A stretch of DNA of 64,000 nucleotides from Sycobia sp. Sy_11 (taxonomy: Eukaryota > Arthropoda > Insecta > Hymenoptera > Epichrysomallidae): the NCBI GenBank assembly GCA_018907035.1, contig JACCIC010000014.1:4511001-4575000 (forward strand). Reading direction: 5' to 3'. The notes beneath the pieces were generated by a model, which made no database searches, was not told the origin of the DNA, and worked only from the letters and a program-made list of their open reading frames with translations. Positions 26,068 to 37,179 of this stretch are shown one piece after another; within the stretch, counting starts at the first letter, position 1; each line of letters opens with the position of its first letter. The position numbers and the translations under genes are program-made.

Positions 26068-27036
26068 CAGACGGTGCTGCAGGTCGGAGGTCGAACGCGG
26101 ATTACATTACGGTCGCTTTAACGAACGCCTTGACGCGGCCCTTTAACAATTCAGGACGTCCATTCGAAGAGGAGTAACTGAGAGTATCGCGCGGTCATCG
26201 ATCGCGGCTCGAGTACAGCTTGACGCTCGGGGCCGTAATGAAGGAGGACGTTAATATAACGTCCATAATTAACGATTAAACCAGACGATGAGCAGGAATT
26301 TAAAGGAAGCATTCGCTGCGTAACTGTGCAGAGCGAGGCTGCGTCCCTTTCTCTCTCTGTCTCTCTTTCTCTCCACTTCCCTCTCTCCTTATCGCTGTGA
26401 TCGTTCTCGATTATCTTGAAGGGCTTATTTTGTATCTTTTGACATTTTTATTTATTTACGTGCCGGTATTCGCAGTCTTGGCCTCGGTCGGGACGGTTGT
26501 TTATTGAATTAATTGATGAATTAAATACACGAAAACTGATCTGGTTTCATCAATGTTACGAGTCATTTATACGTATGTGTGATGAGGAGAAAGAACGCAA
26601 GGATCTGAGAAGAATAACCATAGAAATCAAAATGAGTTTGCAAGGGGGAAGCTGCTATATCTATAAATTTACCCATCCACGAGTTGTATAGTAAAGTTCC
26701 TTAAAAAATCGTCAAATATGTCAAATAATGGAAGTTCGCATCGATAAAAGTAACGTTAAACAGTTAAGTATATTAATTGTACTAGATCAACGTGAAACAA
26801 AAATATAGCAGATTCGTCTTGGCAATACTATCATACAAATTTATCAATAAAAACGATTAAGAATTGATCAGTTCTTAGAGGATGTTTCCCATACAACGTG
26901 ATGTTATAGATTTCTGTGTTAAGTAGTACGTTCGGCTGTAAAAATTGGCGGAGATTTCTTCAATTTTTGCAGAACACCATAATTTATAATTTCATGTCAA
27001 CGATTCTGAAATAAATTAATAAATATTTCCATCGGT

Positions 27037-27258
27037 CTTACAGTCTTTATACTATGATATATTATACTAAAATAATCACAGTCAGACTGAATTGTTTATT
27101 ATCATCCCAGATTATTTTTATTATTTAGAATTTTTAATCTAATGTAATTTTATTTTTAGTAGTAATTGTTATTTGAGATTCGATAGGATTGCCTATAAAC
27201 AAGGACAATTTGACTATCATTATTTTTGTATAATATATTATAGTATAAAAACTGTAAG
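27037..27258. mobile_element. Short inverted-repeat (MITE-like) element, 222 bp
   Basis: A 31-bp arm at 27037-27067, starting CTTACAGTCTTTATACTATG, is matched by its reverse complement at 27228-27258, differing at 2 of 31 positions. The 160-bp interior has no coding potential. A diverged copy of the left portion lies at 2226-2325. I see no clear target-site duplication, and homology to the other copy extends outside the left arm (from about 27012). The element may therefore be part of a larger repeat family rather than a complete MITE. Confidence 0.6.
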
Positions 27259-27438
27259 GCGCATAAGAATATGTATTAATACCATAATTCATAGATGAAA
27301 GACACATTATATCATGAAAAGAAAAAAATCTGACACGAATTCAATTCAACTACATCAATTTTTACCTGTGTCGGTGAAATCGTTACTTCAATCTCTTGCG
27401 AATAATGTATTTCAAATATTACTTAGTAACGCTTTTAA

Positions 27439-27801
27439 ATGAGAAACGTTGATACTCGTAGACTTATCTGCAGTCTAGCGGGCCCAGCGATGTCCCGTGA
27501 AGTCCGCGAATTCACAACATTTCCGGAGCTCGGTCGAATCACCCTCTCCCGCAGTCTTAATGCTCTGGATGGCCACGCGTACGCGGATCGACGAGTATTC
27601 CACACCCCCTCCCCTCTTCACCCTGCGCACTCGGTCCATTACGAATGTTCTGTCGGTGGGCGAGCTCAGTTATTTCGGATAAAACCTCGACAATGTGATT
27701 TTTTTCGAACAATTATTTACGTCTTTCACGGAACCGTTAGTGTGTACGAACGATCGATTGTTTACAAAATTTCCAATCTTATTCTCGTACGAGCTTGCTA
27801 G
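27439..27801 (+). other. Unassigned 120-codon ORF in a small GC island
   Basis: The ATG-initiated frame overlaps a local GC-rich patch (about 27465-27690) in AT-rich DNA. No domain, signal peptide or motif is recognisable, and a second frame is also open for 61 codons across the same patch, which argues that openness is due to composition. A conserved regulatory island is at least as likely as a gene. Confidence 0.12.
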
Positions 27802-28819
27802 ATAATATTTCTATAAATCATGTAATTTCGTGGGAGGGCAACACTTCTGTACTTCTTCATCGGTATTATAACTCGAGTTTTTCGGTAACAGTATTATTAT
27901 TCATTTTATGTGTTAAATTTTGATACACGAGTCTTGACGCACGAGCACTTTAAAGCAGAATTATCCCAATATTTTTATCATCTTTTTTACTCATTTACGT
28001 TATATCTTTGCTAAACGAAAGCAGTTAATTATTTTGGGCAGTGTTATAAACATCCGTTTGTTTTATTTTTAATTGTTTTCTTTTTTTATTATTATTTTTG
28101 CTCTTAAGCGTAACAGATGAATACGAATGAATTTTTAATTAACCATCAGTTCATTCATCCGTTTCTGCGTTTTTTTCATTCAATTTCAAATTCCTTTTCA
28201 GTATTATCCTGATTTAATTTTCCCATATTCTCATGATAATCTGTGTTATGATATTTATTTGTATTATATCTTGTGCTAAGCGTAGAAAGCCATACTCATC
28301 GTCTTAATGTATTTAGCTAGCAACCAATCGATCAATCCTTCTCTTCCCTAATATAGAGATCAATCATGGAAGCCATCCGCATATTTCATTCGTAGATCGT
28401 CTTTAATCTGACTTGTGCTCAGATAATGTTCATCCAAAGAATCAAGTTTAACGCAAATACTTACGCATACGTTTATCGTCCATTAATATAGCGGATTTTA
28501 TTCGTCAACTATATTAGCCGTTCGGCGAAAACTTTTCCAAGTCTGTACTTTTGTTTATGGCCTTAACGACTAGAGCAGCTCGGGTGAATAAGCAGCGAAA
28601 AAAGACACCGATCGATCGGAAAAAGTTGAGAGCCAAGACATTTGTCAAAACACGTGAGATTGACCGTTAAAATCTTCTTTCCCATATATTTTTTTATCTT
28701 TCTTTTTCACCTCCCCCCCCCCGCTCAAGTGCTCGAAGCAGATTTAGTGCGAACTTTTTTTGCGGGACCCTGCCACTCGTGCGCTGAAGAACTTTTTAAA
28801 GATCGAATATAAATTTATA

Positions 28820-28822
<3 letters not shown>

Positions 28823-28860
<38 letters not shown>
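28823..28860. repeat. (TA)n microsatellite
   Basis: A 38-base pure AT run. Confidence 0.95.
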
Positions 28861-28863
<3 letters not shown>

Positions 28864-30149
28864 CCCTTGGAAAAGTTGTCCAAACTATCTGACGACTTAA
28901 GTATAATCCCGCCTATGCATTTGCACCTTTTTCTACTTGAGGCATTAGCGCAGTTTCCCATGCAGCTAATTTTATACAGGCGACAGTGGCGCCGAGGAAA
29001 GAAAATTATACGCATCCAGGAGAGAGCGAGAAATTTTGAAAACAATGCCAAGGAAACGGTTCAATATACGTGCTCGTGCGAAAATTTTAGCTCTCGCCAA
29101 TATTTTCCGCGACGAATGCAATGCAGTGTATTCATCTTTAATAATTGACCTATCTCTGTTAAAGTGCAGATATCAATTAATATTGCATCGTGATGCGTAT
29201 TAAAAAAATACGCTTAATTATAGCGATGGAACTACAAGTTGCTATTATAAAAGGCGTGTTATGTGTACTGCGTGGCTAAATAAACCCACGGGCAAGTGTT
29301 TTTTAGAGAACGAGGTTATCTTCAATAGACGTAACATCATTATATTCGATCAAGTTACTTTCCTTGACCATAACTAACCTAATTTTTACGTTTGTTTCGG
29401 TGAACTATGTTTTACTTCACATTATCAGAAAATGGTCAGTCGACCGTAATGCTTACTCTACCACACTTCTGTACGGACAAGTGAAAAATGCGATATCCGG
29501 CGAATGTGAATGCGCTTATGTAGATATTTGATAAAAAATAACGAAGAGAAAAGTAGAAAAAAGAGATTTCTCAAACGATTCAAATAGTACAATTGCAACA
29601 TTATAAGTATTTTTAACAATGTACAAAAGTACTAATGAATTTATTAAACACGGACTGTCAGCGATGCTTGTATAATTGACATCCTAATCATACGTATATC
29701 TCATGTGATTTTCAACAGTTTTCTTGTATTAGAATGTATAGGAGCATCTCATGTACTTGCAATCCTTTCGATTTCGATCCGTTCGATCGATAACCTTTCT
29801 TAATGCTGATGTCTTGTTTTAATTAACAGTGACGAAAAAGTGACTCATTTCCGGATACAGGTACATTTCATTACATTTGCATAAAATTTAGTCTTTTTTC
29901 AGATTCCATGATCGAAGCCGAGCTTGAAATAATCTTTACAGAGATAAACTGCGCTCTTTGCACGAAAACTAACTTATAAAATCAAACTTCTTAACTTATT
30001 ACTGTCTCAATTATATAATTAAGAGCAAATTTCGAATTTCATTCTAGATTTTCTTTTAGAATTACACAAAAAAAAACAAAATTTTTCTTTCAATTTGTAA
30101 GAAATTTGAAAAAAATCATTTTTATCATAGCCATTCTCTTCTGGTCGAG

Positions 30150-31970
30150 GAATTCATCTCGGATACAAACAAAGCTCCTTTGTTCTTAGAACAAGTTATC
30201 GACGTCGACGTGCAAGATAGAGGAGAAGGCGAAGTTATAAAGGAAGAATTCTCCGAGAAAGTTCGCCGCCCCCCCCCTTTCACTCCCGCCCACCGGCGTG
30301 AGAAGGAGAAAGTTTTAAAATATTCCAGGTCATTCGATTACCCTTTTTTTCGAACGGGACGCAGATCCCAATTACCTTTATCGCTCCTCTCACGGTCACC
30401 ATAAATAAACGTCAGTTGCCTAATTTTCCCGCGCCGGTACTCTCTCGCTCTCTCTCTCTCTCTCTCTCACTTTCTGTTTTGAAGTTGTTCGCGGGAGCCA
30501 TCTCAAACTTTTGGTTCTGCCATTCCTCCAGCGCGACGACACGCTCGAGGGGATAAAGACCGCCGGCAAGGAGAGATGGGACACTTGAAAGGGTACTTCT
30601 TTGACATTCTGAGACTACGTCAGCGGTGCGTGCGAGGACAGGAGGGGGGGGGGCGGGAGTCAGATCGTATGAGCTGTAAGAGGTATGCAAAGGCCACTTG
30701 CCAATGTACAAAATACTGCGCCAGGTGGGTGGAGGGGAGCGGTGAAAATGGTATTTTCGTCGTCGAGGAAATTGCGCGGAGAGTAGAAAAAAGTAGTAAA
30801 AGAACTTTGGTATATTAATCAGCTGGAAAGGAGGTGGCAATTTGCAATTTCGGTATTCCGGGGGGACGAGGGCGCGCGCGCTCGGAAGGAGGCCAAGACA
30901 TGCACGCGCGCGGCCGTCGCTCGAGTATAATGCGACTATAATGGCATACCGGATTTCGTCGAAATAAAATTACATTCCGGGGGGAGGAAATTTCGTCGGC
31001 TTTGCGCTCGTCTCGCGCACGTTCCGTCGTAAATACAACGCGCTCCTTTTTATGCGTCCGCGCGAAACCGCGTTCGCGTCTCTCTCGACAAAGAAATAAA
31101 AAAAAAAAAAAAAAAGGAAAAAGGAAGAAGAACAAGAACAAGAAGAAGAACAACAAAACCAAGGAATTAACTGTAACTTAAACGAATTAATATCGACAAA
31201 TAATATCCCACTGATGAAAATCTATCGCAATAATAAATTACGTCCATAAATCCCGCGCGTTTTATCCGAAAAATACGCGGGGAAAGCAGAAATTTCAGTT
31301 TTCCCCAGCGGTCGTTAAACTTAATAAAGCTAAGAGCCCAGTTATTCACCTTACGTAAGCGTAAGCTTTGCTTTCCGAAAAATTCATTCGATCCCGTCTC
31401 CCTTCCACTGTCCGCCCCCCCCCCGCCATTCATCGCGGATTCGAAGTAAAAAGAATTGCTCAAGGTTACGAAATATGTCTGCGGGGGGTAGGCTGGGAGT
31501 TGGGTCGGGATTAACGAAGGAAAGGGTGCCAGCTCCCGTAAATTCTCGGGAATTCTCACTCCCCCCCCTTTCCAACCGATATACTTGCTCGTAGCCCCCG
31601 AATAAATAGACCGGGCTCGCTCCACTTTTCACCGGGATTGATATCACACGCCCGTTTTCGGGGGCAAATCGATGTCATTACGGGCGATCGTCAATATTGA
31701 CCCACCGTACAACGTACCGATACCGCGGACGATTCTGCCTCCGCCCACGGACCTTCCTGCCGTCTCATAAACAACCCAGCGGCACGAACGCAACGGCACA
31801 AAATCAGCGTCGGCTGTAGATATCGTGCGCAATAATGGAATTCACCGATCGACGGGACCGAGGCGAGTCCGCGACCCCCCTCGCTCCACTTATCTTCGTT
31901 ACGTCAAACGCAGACGCATCGCCGGGAGGCGTCGCGTCCTGAAGTTACGTATGCACGTATTTTGTGTGAA

Positions 31971-32026
<56 letters not shown>

Positions 32027-32300
32027 AGAAAAAGAGGCCGCCTTTTGTACATAGCATATATGTGTATATGTATGAAGGAAAAGAAAAACACCCGGGGTGA
32101 CAACTCGGCAGGAATTACCGGGGTCCAAAAAGAAAGGTATAGGAAGAGAAAGGAGAGACAGTTAGCGAGGAACAAACGACAACGGTGCCTGACAATCTTA
32201 AAGAAAATCATACGAGGAAGAGAGAGAAAGAGTATGTGGGTGTAGCAGCAGCAACAGCAGCAGCCACCCTCACAAAACGCGAGAGAGCGCGCGCCGGGAC
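30150..32300. other. GC-rich upstream flank of the gene-start domain
   Basis: CpG-rich DNA with a TC tract (30440-30469), poly-A (31087-31115) and a GA tract (31977-32023). No supported exon. It probably holds regulatory sequence for the gene starting near 33 kb. Confidence 0.4.
31977..32023. repeat. (AG)n microsatellite
   Basis: A 47-base AG run about 2 kb upstream of the signal-peptide exon. Confidence 0.95.
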
Positions 32301-32484
32301 GATGTATAAAAGAACAGCGCCCGCGCAAAAGAGAGAAGGAGAGAGAGAAAGAGTGAGAGAGAGAGAGAGAGAACGCATGCGGAGATAGGGAGGAAAGCCA
32401 AGGTGGGCGAGAGATTGCGCGCAGGGTGAAAGGGTGTGAGAGAGCGCGTAGGAGCGACGGAAAGGCTTGATCGCGCGCTCTAGT

Positions 32485-32515
<31 letters not shown>

Positions 32516-32596
32516 TGGGGAGGGGGAAAGAGAGAGAGGAAGAAAGATAGAGTGTGAACACGCTTGCGTGGATCCCGGGGCTCTGACGACTCCTAT

Positions 32597-32711
<115 letters not shown>

Positions 32712-32943
32712 CGTGTGCGCAGAAGTGTAGCCAGCTCGGCAGCGGCGGCATCAGTGAGCGGGGCGGCACGGCGGCAGGGTTCATAGAGCTTCGCCCGGGC
32801 CGCGCGGCGCGCGACGCCTCGCTTCCTCTCCTCCTTCCCTCCTTCGACGCTGGCGCGCGCATAGTACCCCTTCCACTCCCCCCAACCATCCTCCCGCCGA
32901 CTCTCCAAAGGGGTGACTCTCCTAGAGGAGAGAGCGCGCGCGC

Positions 32944-32946
32944 GAA

Positions 32947-32986
<40 letters not shown>

Positions 32987-33005
32987 AGAGCGAGAGAGTG
33001 AGAGA
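32944..33005. repeat. Imperfect (GA)n tract in the promoter region
   Basis: A GA run with AAAG and TAAG interruptions, about 1 kb before the main ATG. Confidence 0.9.
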
Positions 33006-33178
33006 TATCAGCACGCACCACCCAGCAGCCGCCGCCGTCTCCTCCTCCTCCTCCGCTTACCCTCTCGTCCTCGGAGGCACCGGGGTGGGGGGCGCGTTCG
33101 GCCGCGCCGCGCGGCGCACCGCGCCAAACGCTCTCCGGTGGGGCAGCAGCGCGGGCTGCGCGGCGCCGAGGTTAACGG

Positions 33179-33214
33179 TATATGTACATATATACATATA
33201 TATAGATATAGATC

Positions 33215-33247
<33 letters not shown>
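33179..33247. repeat. Interrupted (TA)n tract in the leader region
   Basis: TA units broken by GTACA, GATAGATC and GT. Confidence 0.9.
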
Positions 33248-33251
<4 letters not shown>

Positions 33252-33296
33252 GCGGCGTTTCTATCGCGTTCGAAAACGCGCAGATCGTTAGAGAAA

Positions 33297-33302
33297 ATGT
33301 AA
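33297..33302 (+). other. Minimal start-stop upstream ORF
   Basis: AAA ATG TAA is an ATG followed directly by a stop, in a good initiation context (AAAATG). It matters only if the transcript starts upstream of 33297, which I cannot establish. Confidence 0.25.
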
Positions 33303-33855
33303 AAAGAAAAGCGAATGATAGGATGCGGCTTTCGCGGGTTTTTACCATTGTGCCCGCGTGTGTGTACGAATAGTAGCGAGCGAACCGCGAGTGACGTTAT
33401 TCATCCGCACGTGGCACGCGCGTGCGTCTGCATTATACAGTGTTGTAAAAGAAAAAGAAAAGAAAAGAAGAGAAAAATACCTCGCATTATAGAAGTAGTG
33501 CTTGCGACCGATGTCCTGATATAATTACACGCGTGTGTATCTCGCTCTCTATATATATATAATTATATATGTAGAGCGGCTGTTGCGTGTACGTAATATC
33601 CAGGAACACGTGCGCCAGGTGGGCCAAGTGCGGTGCGACAAGCTCCTCCGGCGTCGCCCGTTTCGAACGAAGTAGGAGGAGGAGGAGGAGGGGGAGATCC
33701 CCAAACCCGAGCCCGATCCAGCTGCGAGAGGCGATGGCCCCCGGTGCGGCAACCGGCGATCGGCGGTGGCGACGGCACCACTGAGGGGGCATCCGTGGTG
33801 GTCGTCGTCCTCGTCCGTCGCGCCCGACCGTCGCGTCCGTCGCGGATCACGGCTG

Positions 33856-33932
33856 GTAAGCTGGAGGCTGCGAGCATCGTCATCGCCAGCGGGCCAGCGG
33901 CGTCCTCGTCGGCGGGGCTGTTATTATGCCAG
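33856..33932 (+). other. Possible 77-base mini-intron in the leader
   Basis: GGCTG|GTAAGC at 33856 is a donor as good as the one at 34019. An acceptor-like TTATTATGCCAG ends at 33932. The resulting 77-base intron is above the minimum size for insects, though its pyrimidine tract is poor and its GC content high. Alternatively the donor could define an alternative non-coding first exon. Transcript evidence is lacking. Confidence 0.2.
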
Positions 33933-33937
33933 TGTAG
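33926..33937 (+). other. Three-codon upstream ORF in the leader
   Basis: ATG CCA GTG TAG ends 11 bases before the main ATG at 33949. A ribosome initiating here would terminate just upstream and could reinitiate, so it may dampen translation. If the GT at 33856 and the AG at 33931-33932 were used as a mini-intron, this ATG would be removed. Confidence 0.35.
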
Positions 33938-33948
33938 CCGGGTGCAAC

Positions 33949-34018
33949 ATGAGGACCTCCTCCTGCGTCAACTACTACGTGCTCTGCCTCGTCTGCTGGG
34001 TGCTGCTCGGCGTCACCG
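33949..34018 (+). CDS. Signal-peptide exon of an unidentified secreted or membrane protein (5' partial CDS)
   Basis: The ATG at 33949-33951 sits in the context CAACATG, close to the insect Kozak consensus, with A at -3. It opens 23 full codons plus one base. The peptide starts MRTSSCVNYY and continues as a hydrophobic core (residues 11-20, VLCLVCWVLL) ending in G-V-T, a normal secretory signal peptide with a plausible cleavage site near residues 22-24. The frame then meets ACCG|GTAAGC, a consensus donor, so the intron is phase 1 (one base of codon 24 on this exon). Unspliced, the frame stops at a TAA at 34033. A signal peptide alone on an exon followed by a phase 1 intron is common in immunoglobulin-superfamily and other extracellular proteins, but that is family knowledge and does not identify this gene. 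No compatible next exon was found, so the gene probably continues beyond a long intron. Confidence 0.65.
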
Positions 34019-34024
34019 GTAAGC
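34019..34024 (+). other. 5' splice donor of the signal-peptide exon
   Basis: The sequence ACCG|GTAAGC matches the metazoan donor consensus at +1 to +5. It falls just after the signal-peptide codons, before the in-frame TAA at 34033. The same 11-mer (GGTAAGCTGGA) also occurs at 33855-33865 in the leader. Confidence 0.6.
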
Positions 34025-34287
34025 TGGACACGTAAGACGTACTTCCCTCCCCCGGCTCCGGCGCCGCGCGGTCGCGCCGTTACGCGACGTCGTTTCGTTC
34101 GGCTCGAGATATGTTCCTGCCGTCTCCCAACCCCCTCTCCCCCCGCACACGCCGCGAAAGACGCGGTGCATTTTGGCGTAAGCTGGAAATCTTACGTACG
34201 GCCGATTGCGCCAAGTGCTGATTGTATGGATTTAGCGAGCTTTCCTCCAGTCCGACGAGGAAGGATGAACGGTGTAGTTTTCCGCAT

Positions 34288-34289
<2 letters not shown>

Positions 34290-34332
<43 letters not shown>

Positions 34333-34370
34333 GAGAGAGTGAGAGAGAGAGAGAGAGAGAGATAGAGAGG
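34290..34370. repeat. (TA)n-(GA)n compound microsatellite
   Basis: Forty bases of TA followed by nearly forty of GA. Confidence 0.95.
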
Positions 34371-35236
34371 GGGAACTCGAATTACCTCGGACTTCCGCGT
34401 AGTCGAGTCGCAGGAAACTGGAGTCGGACGGCATTGTAGATTGCGCCGGCGATGATACGGTTAAGTATCATTGCTGGTATGTACAAACCGTGCGGTGTAA
34501 GAGTGAAAATTTAGACGAGAAATTAACTGTCGGTGCAACACGAGTGTTCTCTTTGTTTTTTTTTTCATCCTCCTCTTGTTCTCAGTTCAATTTCAAAAGT
34601 ATTAGTTTGCCGAGCGCGGAGGGCGGGGAGGTGATGAGACGAGAGCGAAAACAAAAGCGCGACTTTCGAAGCTCTCAACAGCCGATTAATAGTACGCCTG
34701 ATATACTCAGTCGGTCGACTGCATTCGATACTCCGGCGTTCGTTTCATTTTCAGCGTTACGTATTAGCTCGAAGCCCCTCCGAAATCACAGTAATTCCTC
34801 GCCGTGCTTATTGAGGAGAAGAAATAAAAGACGCCGTATTCATCGATTCTCTGAACAGCAATAACCAAAAAAAAATTATGAGTCTCGTGCGCGCGTGCGA
34901 TCCGTCCATCTCTATACGAAAGAGAGAGAGAGAGAGAGGGAAGGGGAAAAACACCACCGTACGCTCGCCTAAGCTTTGGACGAACGAGCTCCTCGAACGT
35001 CCAGAAATGGAACTCGGCGCATAGCGTTCCTTTTCCTTTCGCCGTCGTTCCTTTTTTATTTCCATTTTCAGCCAATGTAATCCCCGCCGCACGCGCTCCG
35101 AATAATATTCGGGAAATTACTGTATATCTCCTCTCGACGACCTATAATCGGGGCGTAGCCTTCTTCTCCCCCCCCCTCTCTCTCTCTCTCGCAATCCTCT
35201 GCCCAGTCCGCCTGCTTCTTCGCTTTCGAAGTGCCC

Positions 35237-35237
<1 letters not shown>

Positions 35238-35285
<48 letters not shown>

Positions 35286-35290
35286 TAGAG
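35238..35290. repeat. (GA)n microsatellite
   Basis: GA run with one GG interruption near its end. Confidence 0.9.
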
Positions 35291-36672
35291 GGGAAGGGAG
35301 AGATAGAAAAAGAAGAGTTTCACCGTCCGCACCGTCGCGTTGTGGGTCGGATTTGTTTTCTCATCCTCCCTGGCGTGGGGAGCGAGTGATGCCGAGGATG
35401 GGAGGGAGAGGAAGCGACGGGCCGTTCGCATCGGATCGCTTACTTCTCTCCGATATGCCCGTGCTCGACGGACCTTACGCTGGAGATTTTATACGTGTAC
35501 AATATATACATCAGAATTCGTAAGTGGAGCGATCGATCTCTCGGCGGTCCGCGGCGCGCGGGTCCGGTGAGCGAGAGCTCGCCGAGCTCGTGGTCGTCGA
35601 GAAAAGTATATATATTTATATACGTGCGTAGGTCTCTATGTATGGGAATCCTCCGCGGAAGGGGGGAGGGATAGTCGGATTTCACGACGCGACGGGTCGT
35701 GGACCGCGGATTTTTCGACGAGAGAGGATTTTTTTTTTTGTTACTAAAGCTTCTTATAAGGATCGCTCGCTCGAGGTAAAGAAGTTGGAGTTGATCAAAA
35801 AGGTCGGGAGAAAAAAATTCTATAGAGTTCAAGGTCCTTGTCGACCTTTAGATTCCTCCTAATTTCGGACTTTCAATTTTCAAGTTTTGAAAATTAGGGC
35901 AATATATTCTCTTCCTGATAGCTTAACTTGTTTCTGTGAACTTTTAATGTACACATTGAAATAAATTAATTTTTTGAATATCTTATGAAGTTTCACCATT
36001 GCAACCTTGGAATTTTCATGAAAAGGTTTCTGGCTTTCATTTGTACTACTTAAAGACGATTCGTCCTATAGATCGGTTTTTGTTCTGTAAACCGTTACTT
36101 GGCGGAAAATCGCCATTATAATGCTGCTAAACAATCCTTGACAAGTTGTAACGTAAAAGGATTCTTCTAAAATATGAGAATGATTTTTTATCAAATTTTT
36201 CAAAAAATCTAATCTACTTTAATTCGTTTTCTTATGTCTTATCAAAATAACAAAATAGATTTTTACCCTTGTGTTACATCTTTATTTACCCAAAGCAGAA
36301 TACATTTACATAAAATGTTACGTGGACATTCTCTATTCGTTCTAACAAAATCTTGATAAATACAATTTAAAACCCACTTACTTTTAGATATTTTTTCGTT
36401 CGGCCTACACGTTTTAACCAGATAGATTCACACAAAATCTTTATTTCAGTTGATTCTTTTATGGCAAATTGATGTAAAACAATACGTTTTTCAAGATATT
36501 TCATAAGATTTTAAACGGCCGAACATAAATTCCAGTCACTTTCAAAAAATTCCAAGCATTTTATGAGATCTGCCGCTTGTAAAATATGCAAGTACGTTGT
36601 CTTTACAAATTTTTTCGTAACATGCTGCTCTACGCAAAAATGACTCGTCATTATAGCATATACAAGTAATGC

Positions 36673-36684
36673 AATACATATTGA
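36673..36684. repeat. Left target-site duplication of the SINE-like element
   Basis: AATACATATTGA is identical to 36843-36854 and directly abuts the tRNA-like head. Confidence 0.65.
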
Positions 36685-36842
36685 TGCCTCCTACAATGGT
36701 TCGATCGCTAGAGGGATGGATTAGTAATTCGGTTATCCGAGTTTAAGTTCCGGTCTCAGCCGATTAATAACAACACAGCTGTATACAATTACGTCTGCTT
36801 AAATAGAGCGACATTCAATAATAGAAAAATAAATATTTATAT
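36685..36842 (+). mobile_element. tRNA-derived SINE-like insertion
   Basis: A 158-bp segment lies between two identical 12-bp direct repeats, AATACATATTGA, at 36673-36684 and 36843-36854. The left part is tRNA-like. A box B-like GTTTAAGTTCC at 36741-36751 differs from the GTTCRANNCC consensus mainly by one C to T, and it lies in a T-arm-like stem (CCGAG against TCCGG). A weaker box A-like stretch lies about 40 bases upstream (36697-36715). The right end is A/T-rich (AATAGAAAAATAAATA) just before the second repeat. Target duplications, an internal Pol III promoter and an A-rich tail are the hallmarks of a SINE mobilised by LINE machinery. It is not a functional tRNA because the 3' acceptor strand is absent. 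Confidence 0.65.
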
Positions 36843-36854
36843 AATACATATTGA
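36843..36854. repeat. Right target-site duplication of the SINE-like element
   Basis: AATACATATTGA follows the A/T-rich tail of the insertion and matches the left copy at 12 of 12 positions. Confidence 0.65.
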
Positions 36855-37109
36855 AACTGTTATCGTAAGCGTTAATAATATAATTAAAGCACATATTCGA
36901 TTAAAAAAAAATAATTTTTGAACATATTAAATAGTTTATTAACGGAAATAAATAATTTTTTATCAGGAGAAAATTAAATAAATTTTAGAATATTTCTGTT
37001 TTGTCCAATCCGCTGTATCAAATTTGTCCAACTTGCTGTATCCGTTTTTCCCGCGCATTGGCTTCCGTTAAATAATTAACACGAGTTTATTCATTCAATC
37101 GAACTGTTT

Positions 37110-37111
<2 letters not shown>

Positions 37112-37162
<51 letters not shown>
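37112..37162. repeat. (TA)n microsatellite
   Basis: A 51-base run ending at an abrupt rise in GC content. Confidence 0.95.
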
Positions 37163-37164
<2 letters not shown>

Positions 37165-37179
37165 TATAACAGAGGAGCA

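Larger units (their letters stand above)
21900..30150. other. Long AT-rich non-coding tract
   Basis: Stops are dense. It contains a GA tract at 26019-26065, the inverted-repeat element at 27037-27258, a small GC patch at 27.46-27.69 kb and a TA tract at 28823-28860. A moderately GC patch near 25.3-25.8 kb could be a conserved regulatory element, but that is a guess. Confidence 0.5.
34025..35860. other. Start of the first intron, GC-rich
   Basis: Downstream of the donor the DNA stays CpG-rich, with TA+GA (34290-34370) and GA (35238-35290) tracts. A good pyrimidine-rich acceptor ends at 34585, but the phase 1 continuation stops after six codons, so it is not accepted as the next exon. Confidence 0.4.

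Noticed and set aside
34586..34604. Second coding exon after the acceptor ending at 34585
   Set aside because: The pyrimidine tract is good, but joining in phase 1 gives six codons and a stop, too short for a mature secreted protein.
36685..36842. Functional tRNA gene
   Set aside because: Box B is convincing, but the 3' acceptor strand is missing and the segment has a tail and target duplications, so a SINE fits better.
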